A stretch of DNA of 64,000 bases from Aureivirga marina. GTDB taxonomy: Bacteria; Bacteroidota; Bacteroidia; Flavobacteriales; Flavobacteriaceae. Below, piece after piece: positions 44,492 through 52,193 of the stretch (the stretch's first letter is position 1; each line of letters begins with the position of its first letter). Under the pieces are notes generated by a model that had not been told where the DNA came from, did not search any database, and saw only the letters and a list, made by a program, of their open reading frames with translations. Location: contig NZ_JADPIB010000004.1 in the NCBI RefSeq assembly GCF_015767265.1, forward strand, positions 1-64,000. Direction: 5' to 3'. The position numbers and the translations under genes were made by a program.

Positions 44492-44936
44492 TTTGATTTT
44501 TGATTTGTTGTAAATGATGTTCTAAATGTGCAATATAATCTGTCATTAAAAATTCTAAATTATTTTTTTCTCCAGATGGAAACTCAATTATAAAACTTAA
44601 AGTTTCTTCAGTTTGTAGCTTCATCAGGAAAATAATTTGCAAATTTAATGCCTTCCAAAGATTTATTAATTCTTCTGTTTTTGCTTCATGGTAAAAATTC
44701 ACTTTCACCAATTCATTTTGCTTATAAGGCTTAATTTTAAAAGGTTTTTCTGAAAACTGAATTTCTGTAAATCGTTGTAAATTATTAATTGCAGAATCTA
44801 CTAAATGACCTAAAATTTCTTTTTTTGACCATTTTTCTGGAACTATTTTTTTAGATAAATTTTCCTCAGAAATTGTTTCTAAATAAAGAATTCCATCTTG
44901 TACTAAACTTTCAAATTTTTCTATAGATTTTTTCAT
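44484..44936 (-). CDS. DinB superfamily protein
   Basis: 150-residue four-helix DinB/YfiT-like protein. Helix 2 carries EKWSKKEILGHLVDSAINNL, whose His is a typical metal ligand, and the last helix holds TDYIAHLEHHLQQI with two further His. These proteins bind divalent metal and often transfer or use small thiols; the substrate here is unknown. A promoter box lies 13 bp before the ATG. Confidence 0.87.
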   Translation of the reverse strand: MKKSIEKFESLVQDGILYLETISEENLSKKIVPEKWSKKEILGHLVDSAINNLQRFTEIQFSEKPFKIKPYKQNELVKVNFYHEAKTEELINLWKALNLQIIFLMKLQTEETLSFIIEFPSGEKNNLEFLMTDYIAHLEHHLQQIKNQND

Positions 44937-44949
44937 ATGTTGTTTTTTG

Positions 44950-44957
44950 CAAAAATA
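44950..44957 (-). promoter_or_regulatory. Predicted promoter (-7 box) of dinB-sanA operon
   Basis: Minus-strand TATTTTTG matches TAnnTTTG; predicted leader about 10 nt. Confidence 0.55.
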
Positions 44958-45051
44958 AGATTTCCTTTAGAACTTTAACACAATAGTTTTCAAAAGAACT
45001 TCTTTTTGGAGCCATTTTTGAAAAGAATTTTTTCCTCAAATAAATCAACAA

Positions 45052-45756
45052 ATGAAACTTTAAAAAACAAAATTAATTCGAAAATCACATCGTTATTTAG
45101 GAATTTTTCTTGGAATCCAATTTTTATTTTGGACAATTAGCGGATTGTATTTTAGTTGGACAGATATTGATGAAATTCATGGAGATCATTTTAAAAAAGC
45201 TAACGTTGAAAAAACAGCTTTTACGAATTTAATTTCTTTAAATGAATTATCTATCGAAAATGGTGTAAAAACAATCGAGTTAATTGAAATTGATAAAACG
45301 CCTTTTTTTTGGATTAATAATAAGCAATTATTTCATGCAAAAAATGGAAATTTAAAACCTGAAATTTCTAAAGAAGAAGCGATAAAAATTGCAAATAATA
45401 GCGTTGTAGAATCTTTAGAATTTAAAGAAATAAATGAATTAAATGAAGTTGGAAAACATCATGAATTTCGTAGTAGAAAATTGCCTGTTTATGCAATTTC
45501 TTACAAAGGGAAAGAAAATGTTGTTGCTTATGTTTCTAAGTTAAACGGAAAATTTTTAGGCGTTCGACACAATGATTGGCGAATTTTCGATTTTCTTTGG
45601 ATGACACATACGATGGATTTTGAAGGAAGAGATGATTTCAATACTTTAACTCTACGAATTTTCTCTCTTTTTGGATTGTTTACAGTAATTAGCGGATTTT
45701 GGCTTTGGTTTATTTCTTCTCCAACAATAAGAAGATTTCGAAAGAAAAGAAGATAA
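45052..45756 (+). pseudogene. PepSY-domain membrane protein with in-frame stop at codon 4
   Basis: The sequence ATG AAA CTT TAA is followed in the same frame by codons for KTKLIRKSHRYLGIFLGIQF and then a membrane helix and the rest of a PepSY protein, so codon 4 is a stop where a Lys codon (AAA) is expected. Everything downstream is intact to the stop at 45754: PepSY-like strand region (SKEEAIKIANNSV, VVAYVSKLNGKFLGVR) and a C-terminal helix (LFGLFTVISGFWLWFI). About 234 codons in all. Without the stop the product would be a normal two-helix PepSY membrane protein. Expression from the intact part would require initiation at TTG 45145, losing the first helix, or at an unusual codon such as ATT. 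Sequencing error cannot be excluded. Confidence 0.72.
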
Positions 45757-45784
45757 AAAAGCATCTTAAATTTAAGATGCTTTT
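45757..45784. terminator. Palindromic terminator between PepSY gene and ELW-repeat gene
   Basis: AAAAGCATCTTAAA / TTTAAGATGCTTTT, perfect 28-bp palindrome between convergent genes. Confidence 0.85.
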
Positions 45785-45789
45785 CGATT

Positions 45790-48678
45790 TTAATTTATAA
45801 AGATTTTCGAAGGAATTATTTTACCATTATTGAGTTTCACTTTTAAAATATAAATTCCTTCTTCATATTTTTCTATATTATAATTTACTTCTGAAATAGG
45901 AATTTCAAATGTTTTAGTCTCTAATAAATTTCCTTTTAAATCGTATATCTCAAAGCTAGAAATTTTCTGATTTTTACTTGAAATTTGTATTGTGAAACTT
46001 GTTGGGTTAGGAAAAATATTGATAAAATTAGAATCGTTTTTTATTTCTGAAAATTCTTCATTTTCTAAAGGTAAAAAATCTGGTTTTGTCACATATAATT
46101 CTTCACCATTTTTAGTTGTTTCTGCTGCAAAAAACAAATTGTATTTTGTTTTTCCTAATCGTTTAATAACAATATTTTCCTCATTATTTAAGACATTAAT
46201 TGTATTACTAATAGGAATATTTTCTCCGTCTTCTAAAAAGTAAATATCGTTTGTTTGCGTTCCTTTTAAATAGACAAGATGATTTTCCATACAATTTATT
46301 TCTCTTATACTTGAATAACTTTGATTTTCTTCATCAATTTTAAAAACGCCAGAATTATTAATTCTCCAAATTTTAAAAATAGAATTTATGTGCTCTCCAA
46401 CAGTGAAATAAATATGTTCTCCACATTCAAAAATATCTTCTATAATCATGTAATCCATTGTAGTTTCAGATTCAAAAACCAAATTTGTTCCTTGAATTGT
46501 TCCATCCGTTTTATAAAGATAATTTCTCCAGTTTTCTTGATTTAAAAAAGAAAAATAAACTTCATTTTTTGATTCGATATATTTAATTTTTAATCCCGAA
46601 TAATCAAAGTTAAATGTCTGTAAAATTGTTTTTGTTGTTCCATCCCAAAAAGCTACATTTTCTAAATTAAAATCATTTTCAGAAGATTCAAATAATAAAA
46701 GTTTATTATTCAATTTTGTAATTCCATGATAAGATTTGTCTGCTAAAACTTCTACAGTTCCCGTTTCTGTACCATTCGTTTTCCATAAACTTTTTACAGC
46801 ATTTTGATTGTTGGAAGTAAAATATAATTCATTGTTGAAAATTGTAAAATTCTTTGGATAACTTCCGCCATTTGGATTTGTAATTTTCAGAATTTGCGTT
46901 CCCGTTTCTGTTCCGTCCGATTTCCATAATTGAAAACCTGAAATTCCATCATCTGCACTAAAATATAAGTTTCCATTCCAAACAATCAATTCATTATCTG
47001 AAGTTACACTAGAAGCAGTTCCAGAATAAATATCTTTTAATAAAGACGAAGAATTATTTTCAAAATTTGTTTTCCAAATTTCACGTCCGTAAATTTCATG
47101 ATTAACTAACGAAAAATAATCATCATTTAATTTTACATTTTTATTTCCAATTTGTAGTTCTGTTTCTTCGATTTTATTTTCAGAAGCATCAAAATAAAAT
47201 AACTTTTTTTCATTTGGTTTTTGATTTGCTGTAAAGTAAATTTTATCTTCTAAATCAAATTGAAAATTTGGTTCACTATCCGCATTCACTTTCGATTCAA
47301 ATAAAACAGAAATTTCTTCTGGATTTTCATGTAATTCCCAAAGTTCATAACCATTCAAATCTGAATAAGCTGAAAATACAGTTTTTCCGTTAAATGTAAA
47401 GAAAATAGAAGTAGTTTTAATTTTCAATTTATTTGAAAATTCATGTGTTCCTTCTTCTGTTCCATCTGTTGTCCAAAGTGTTTTGAAATCCTCTGGATTT
47501 GATGTGTTTCCAAAGAAAAAAAGCTGATTGTTAAGTTCATCAACATAAAAATCACTAATAAAAATATCTTGATTTTCATCTGAAAAATGATCTTTGACTA
47601 AAACTGTTCCTTCCATAGTTCCATCTGATTTCCAAATTTCATTTCCATAAATTCCATCATTTGCATAAAAATAAACCTCATTATTAAAAGTTTTCAGCGC
47701 AATATTTCTATTTGTAAAATCACTTTGTGGAAACGATTTTAATAGAATTGTTCCTTCTTCCGTTCCATTAGTTTTCCATAAATCAAAACCAATTTCAGAA
47801 ACATTAGAAGCAGGAGAGAGGAATAATATTTCTCCATTTAAATTAGTACCGTTTAGATGAGATAAAGAAGTTTCATTTTCTGTGATGTTTTTTACCAACA
47901 TAGTTCCCTGTGTTGTTCCATCGCTTTTCCAAAGTACATCTCCAGAATTTGGATTTAAACTTAAAAAGTAAAAATCATTTTCATTAATAATAATATTGAA
48001 ATCATCTTTATTTACATTGCTGTCCCAATAATAAACAGAAACAGTTCCTTCCATAGTTCCATTTGTTTTCCAAAGTCCGAAACCAGATACAATAGAACTT
48101 TTACCAAAAAAATACAATTCATCATTAAAAATAAATTTGTAAAAACTTTCTTGTTCTAAAACTTTATGTGCATTGGAAAAACTTCCATCTGTTGTCCAAA
48201 TTTCATTATTATGAGAGAAATAAATTTGATTATTATATACAATTAAATCTTTATTTTCATCTGTAAATTCATTAGAAAAAGAATCTGTTATAATTGTAGT
48301 TCCATCGGCTGTTCCATCTGTTTTATATAAAGAAAAATCCGTGTTTTCGCTTTTTCCAACAAAAAATAAAGTATTATTTAATAAAGTTAATTCTTTCGGA
48401 TTTGCACCTTCATTTCCAGAAATAATATCTTTTACAAGATAAGTTCCTTCTTTTGTTCCGTCAGAAAACCAAAGTTCTCGATAGGTATCTTCTATATGAT
48501 TTATATTTGAAGAATTTAAACCAGTAAAATAAAAACCAGAATTTGTCTTGATGATATTTTTGGGGTAAATACCACCTCCTTTATTTAATTCAATAAATGT
48601 AGCATCCAATTCTTGAGAATGCGATTTTATCGAAAAAATGAAAAAAGAGAGTAATAATATTAAATTGACAATTTTCAT
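45790..48678 (-). CDS. ELWxxDGT-repeat protein with T9SS type A sorting domain
   Basis: Secreted 962-residue protein: signal peptide (NLILLLSFFIFSIKSHSQ), then about a dozen repeats of the form L/I-W-K/T-x-D/N-G-T-x-x-G-T (for example LYKTDGTADGT, LWKTNGTMEGT, LWKSDGTETGT) spaced about 50-80 residues apart, building a beta-propeller or solenoid. The last 75 residues (FINIFPNPTSFTIQIS, FEIYDLKGNLL, YEEGIYILKVKLNNG) are a type A C-terminal sorting domain recognised by the type IX secretion system. Function unknown; surface-exposed or released. Confidence 0.9.
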   Translation of the reverse strand: MKIVNLILLLSFFIFSIKSHSQELDATFIELNKGGGIYPKNIIKTNSGFYFTGLNSSNINHIEDTYRELWFSDGTKEGTYLVKDIISGNEGANPKELTLLNNTLFFVGKSENTDFSLYKTDGTADGTTIITDSFSNEFTDENKDLIVYNNQIYFSHNNEIWTTDGSFSNAHKVLEQESFYKFIFNDELYFFGKSSIVSGFGLWKTNGTMEGTVSVYYWDSNVNKDDFNIIINENDFYFLSLNPNSGDVLWKSDGTTQGTMLVKNITENETSLSHLNGTNLNGEILFLSPASNVSEIGFDLWKTNGTEEGTILLKSFPQSDFTNRNIALKTFNNEVYFYANDGIYGNEIWKSDGTMEGTVLVKDHFSDENQDIFISDFYVDELNNQLFFFGNTSNPEDFKTLWTTDGTEEGTHEFSNKLKIKTTSIFFTFNGKTVFSAYSDLNGYELWELHENPEEISVLFESKVNADSEPNFQFDLEDKIYFTANQKPNEKKLFYFDASENKIEETELQIGNKNVKLNDDYFSLVNHEIYGREIWKTNFENNSSSLLKDIYSGTASSVTSDNELIVWNGNLYFSADDGISGFQLWKSDGTETGTQILKITNPNGGSYPKNFTIFNNELYFTSNNQNAVKSLWKTNGTETGTVEVLADKSYHGITKLNNKLLLFESSENDFNLENVAFWDGTTKTILQTFNFDYSGLKIKYIESKNEVYFSFLNQENWRNYLYKTDGTIQGTNLVFESETTMDYMIIEDIFECGEHIYFTVGEHINSIFKIWRINNSGVFKIDEENQSYSSIREINCMENHLVYLKGTQTNDIYFLEDGENIPISNTINVLNNEENIVIKRLGKTKYNLFFAAETTKNGEELYVTKPDFLPLENEEFSEIKNDSNFINIFPNPTSFTIQISSKNQKISSFEIYDLKGNLLETKTFEIPISEVNYNIEKYEEGIYILKVKLNNGKIIPSKIFIN

Positions 48679-48910
48679 ACTTTTTAATTTTAAAATTTCT
48701 GTAAAAGTATAAAATATATGTTAAAATGATAAAAATGCTTTTTTTATGAAAGTCGCTTAAATTAAAAAAGCATCATACATGAAGTACAATGCTTTTTAAA
48801 CAATTCGTAAAATAATTTTTTAGAGCAATATCAATCAGGGGCGATTTTCATTACATCACAAAATTCATTTTACTTTTTCACACTAAAAACTAGAATCAAA
48901 GGCAAATGAA

Positions 48911-50254
48911 TTAGATTCCGGTATAATTACTTGGTGTAATTGCTTTCAATTCGTTTTTTATATCGTCTGAAACTTCTAATGTATCAATGAAATTCGCAAT
49001 AGAAGTTTGATTAATTGTTTCGTTTGTTCTTGTCAATCCTTTTAAAGCTTCATACGGATTCGGATATCCTTCTCTTCTTAAGATTGTTTGAATTGCTTCC
49101 GCAACAACTGCCCAATTATTTTCTAAATCTTGTGCAAACTTTGCTTCGTTGATTAACAATTTATTCAATCCTTTTAAAGTTGCAGCAAAACCAATCATTG
49201 TATGTGCTAAAGGAACACCAATATTACGTAAAACCGTAGAATCTGTCAAATCTCTTTGCAATCTAGAAATTGGAAGTTTTGCAGCTAAATGTTCAAAAAT
49301 AGCATTTGCAATTCCCATATTTCCTTCTGAGTTTTCAAAATCAATCGGATTTACTTTATGTGGCATTGCAGAAGAACCAACTTCTCCAGCTTTGATTTTT
49401 TGCTTGAAATAATCATTTGAAATATATGTCCAGATATCTCTGTCCAAATCAATGAAAATTGTATTGATACGTTTTAAAGCATCAAAAGTTCCAGCAATAT
49501 GATCGTAATGTTCGATTTGTGTTGTTGGGAAAGAATGGTGTAAACCTAAAATATCCTCTACGAAATGCGTTCCGAAAGTTTTCCAATCAGTTGAAGGATA
49601 CGCAACTTTGTGGGCATTATAATTTCCTGTTGCTCCACCAAATTTAGCAGCAAAAGGAATGGTCATTAATTGCGCTAATTGCTCTTGAATACGAACGATA
49701 AAAACCTCAAATTCTTTTCCAACACGCGTTGGAGAAGCTGGTTGACCGTGCGTTCTTGCAAGCATTGGAATTTCCGCCCATTCGTCTGCAAGTTCTTGTA
49801 ATTTCGCTAAAACATTGTTTAATGCAGGAATGTAATCATTCTCAATAGCATCTTTTAAAGAAAGCGGAATTGCAGTGTTATTAATATCTTGAGAAGTCAA
49901 TCCAAAATGGATAAACTCTTTGTATTTCTGTAAGTTTAATGCGTCGAATTTTTCTTTGATAAAATATTCTACAGCTTTTACATCATGATTTGTAACGCTC
50001 TCGATGTCTTTGATTTTTTGTGCGTCTTCCGCAGTAAAGTTTTTATAAATATCTCTTAAATCAAAGAATAAAGAAGTATCAAAATCTTCTAATTGTGGTA
50101 AAGGAATTTCGCAAAGTGCAATAAAATATTCGATTTCCACTTTTACACGATATTTGATTAAAGCTTCTTCCGAAAAATAGGTTGCTAAGTTTTCTACTTT
50201 TCCTCTATATCTACCATCAATAGGTGAAATTGCGTTTAGGTTTGTAAGTGTCAT
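48911..50254 (-). CDS. purB: Adenylosuccinate lyase
   Basis: Purine biosynthesis enzyme acting twice, on SAICAR and adenylosuccinate, both releasing fumarate. Fumarase/aspartase superfamily: opening NAISPIDGRYRGK, ESVTNHDVKAVEYFIKE, then HFGLTSQDINNTA, MLARTHGQPASPTRVGKE, and the mobile-loop signature GSSAMPHKVNPIDFENSEGN (Ser is the catalytic residue). 447 residues, close to the E. coli type. Own promoter, and next to the AT-rich cassette whose end lies 73 bp upstream. Confidence 0.95.
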   Translation of the reverse strand: MTLTNLNAISPIDGRYRGKVENLATYFSEEALIKYRVKVEIEYFIALCEIPLPQLEDFDTSLFFDLRDIYKNFTAEDAQKIKDIESVTNHDVKAVEYFIKEKFDALNLQKYKEFIHFGLTSQDINNTAIPLSLKDAIENDYIPALNNVLAKLQELADEWAEIPMLARTHGQPASPTRVGKEFEVFIVRIQEQLAQLMTIPFAAKFGGATGNYNAHKVAYPSTDWKTFGTHFVEDILGLHHSFPTTQIEHYDHIAGTFDALKRINTIFIDLDRDIWTYISNDYFKQKIKAGEVGSSAMPHKVNPIDFENSEGNMGIANAIFEHLAAKLPISRLQRDLTDSTVLRNIGVPLAHTMIGFAATLKGLNKLLINEAKFAQDLENNWAVVAEAIQTILRREGYPNPYEALKGLTRTNETINQTSIANFIDTLEVSDDIKNELKAITPSNYTGI

Positions 50255-50280
50255 TTTTCTGTTGTTGTGTTGAAAAGCAA

Positions 50281-50288
50281 CAAAAATA
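50281..50288 (-). promoter_or_regulatory. Predicted promoter (-7 box) of purB
   Basis: Minus-strand TATTTTTG matches TAnnTTTG; predicted leader about 23 nt. Confidence 0.55.
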
Positions 50289-50327
50289 ATTATTTCTGTT
50301 AAAGTGGGGTGGGTTTATTGGATTTAT

Positions 50328-52193
50328 TTAATTTCTGATATGAGGTTTTATATGATTAAATTCAAATTCAATAGGTTCAAATTTATTTTCTTTTAGTCTA
50401 TTGTAGAATGATGTAAATTCAATTATAAATTCATCTTCTTTAAATGATTTTAATAAATTGATTAGTTTGGAATCATTATTTTTATCATAAATAAAGAAAA
50501 ATACTCTATGTAATATAAAATTATTTTCATTTTCTTGAATGGTGTTATAAGAAATAAAATCTTTTAAATTTTCTAAACTTTTATTTTTTGCTCGTATTAA
50601 ATTGTTTAGTTTAGTTCTATTACTTGAATAACTATAAATGTTAAATAAGTCATCAGAGTAACCGTTTTTCTTCATTTTTTTAGCATCTGTCAAATGTTTT
50701 GAAAAGAAGCTAAATTTAAATTTTTCCATTTCTTCTTCGGTGAAAACAGAATAGTCTTTATTTAAAAAATCAAGATTTTGTATAATATTTGATTCTATTA
50801 CATAAGGAAATTTTGAATTTTCAAGTAAAGTTTCTTCATGGTAATCTCTGAAATCTATTTTATTTGGAAATAGTTTTTGAATTTTATCTGAATTATAATT
50901 CAGGTTTGTAGTAAAATTTCCAAAATTAAAGTCATATTTTAATTCTCTAGCTATTTTTAAACTTGTTTCTATATAATTTTTGTATATCTCTATGGAAGAA
51001 AAGATGCTATTTTGATTGTGAATGTTTATATTTATAAAAAGAAATAAATTGTTTCGTTCATTAATAATATCTTTAGTATCATTTTCTATATATTTATCAT
51101 AGTATGTATTAAATACATCAAAAAATAAATTTAGATTAGATTCTATATCTAGAATTTTAGCAATTAAATTAGTTCTTATGCTTAATATATTTTTTGAGAA
51201 ATTAATTATAATATTTAATCTATTGAAAATAGAATCAATTATTTTGTAAGTTGAAAATATTATAACATCATTTGATTTAGAGTTTTTCAGCAAATAATTA
51301 TTTTCGAATAGGTCATAAATATTTTTAATTGTTTCCTCTTTTAAATTATTATCAAAATCAATTTTTAAATACTTAATAAAATGAAAAAGAAATATTTTTT
51401 GATTTTTATTAATATCATGTTTAAATATATCTATTAATAAATTACTTTGGATAGTGTGATTATCTTTAGATGAGATAATTTTATTTGTATAATTATTTTC
51501 TATTTTTTGTAGAAACTTAAATTCAAATTCTAAAGGATAGTTTTTTATTAAATTTTCATTATATACTAAATTTTTATTATTGAAAAATATTGATATTATA
51601 TTATCATATTCTTTTTTATTTTCAATGAAATTTTCAAGAGTTTTATTATTTTCAAAGTCGAGATGTTTAATAAAAGAATCAATATTGGCTATATTTAATT
51701 TTTTAATTATGTCATAATATGTTTCAATAAATTTGAGGTAATTTTCTTTTGTAGTATAGTTATTTAATATAGAAAATTCTTTATTTAAAAAATTAAGAAT
51801 ATCTAAATCAAGTTCTTTATTTGAATAAGAATTTTCAATAGCTTTATATAAATTGAAGAAAATATCACTTTTTTCTTTCTCAAAAATTTTTTTTATAAAA
51901 TTAAAATGAAATGTTGAAATATCTTTTTTGTTTAAAAAATCTATTTCATTGATTAAGTTGGATATTATTAAAGGGTACTTAACATTGTTAAAATGTTTTA
52001 TTGTGAAATCAATTAAATCTTCTTTTTTTGAATAAAAATTAAGACTAGTAGAATTTAACAGTTGTTTGTATATCTCTTCAAAATCTTTAATTTCATCTTC
52101 ATTAAGTCTATGTTCACTTACAATATATTCACAAACAAATAATTGATTTATAAATTTAATTTGCTCTTTTTCTAATTCCATTTTTAATTTCAT
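50328..52193 (-). CDS. Unrecognised all-helical protein, partner of KAP NTPase
   Basis: 621 residues, very rich in Asn, Ile, Lys, Phe and Asp, with no signal peptide, no membrane helix and no motif I recognise. Heptad-like hydrophobic patterns suggest an all-alpha, possibly repeat-like (HEAT/TPR-style) fold. It starts inside the end of the KAP NTPase gene, overlapping by 38 bp in another frame (ATG at 52193, alternative ATG at 52181), so the two are translated together. Composition is markedly more AT-rich than purB next to it (some 60-base stretches have about 10% GC), suggesting recent acquisition. Possibly an effector or sensor of the KAP protein; this is inference. Confidence 0.75.
   Translation of the reverse strand: MKLKMELEKEQIKFINQLFVCEYIVSEHRLNEDEIKDFEEIYKQLLNSTSLNFYSKKEDLIDFTIKHFNNVKYPLIISNLINEIDFLNKKDISTFHFNFIKKIFEKEKSDIFFNLYKAIENSYSNKELDLDILNFLNKEFSILNNYTTKENYLKFIETYYDIIKKLNIANIDSFIKHLDFENNKTLENFIENKKEYDNIISIFFNNKNLVYNENLIKNYPLEFEFKFLQKIENNYTNKIISSKDNHTIQSNLLIDIFKHDINKNQKIFLFHFIKYLKIDFDNNLKEETIKNIYDLFENNYLLKNSKSNDVIIFSTYKIIDSIFNRLNIIINFSKNILSIRTNLIAKILDIESNLNLFFDVFNTYYDKYIENDTKDIINERNNLFLFININIHNQNSIFSSIEIYKNYIETSLKIARELKYDFNFGNFTTNLNYNSDKIQKLFPNKIDFRDYHEETLLENSKFPYVIESNIIQNLDFLNKDYSVFTEEEMEKFKFSFFSKHLTDAKKMKKNGYSDDLFNIYSYSSNRTKLNNLIRAKNKSLENLKDFISYNTIQENENNFILHRVFFFIYDKNNDSKLINLLKSFKEDEFIIEFTSFYNRLKENKFEPIEFEFNHIKPHIRN

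Noticed and set aside
50300-50312. G-rich run (GTGGGGTGGG) before purB as a possible regulatory G-quadruplex
   Set aside because: Only two G-runs, not enough for a quadruplex; probably chance.
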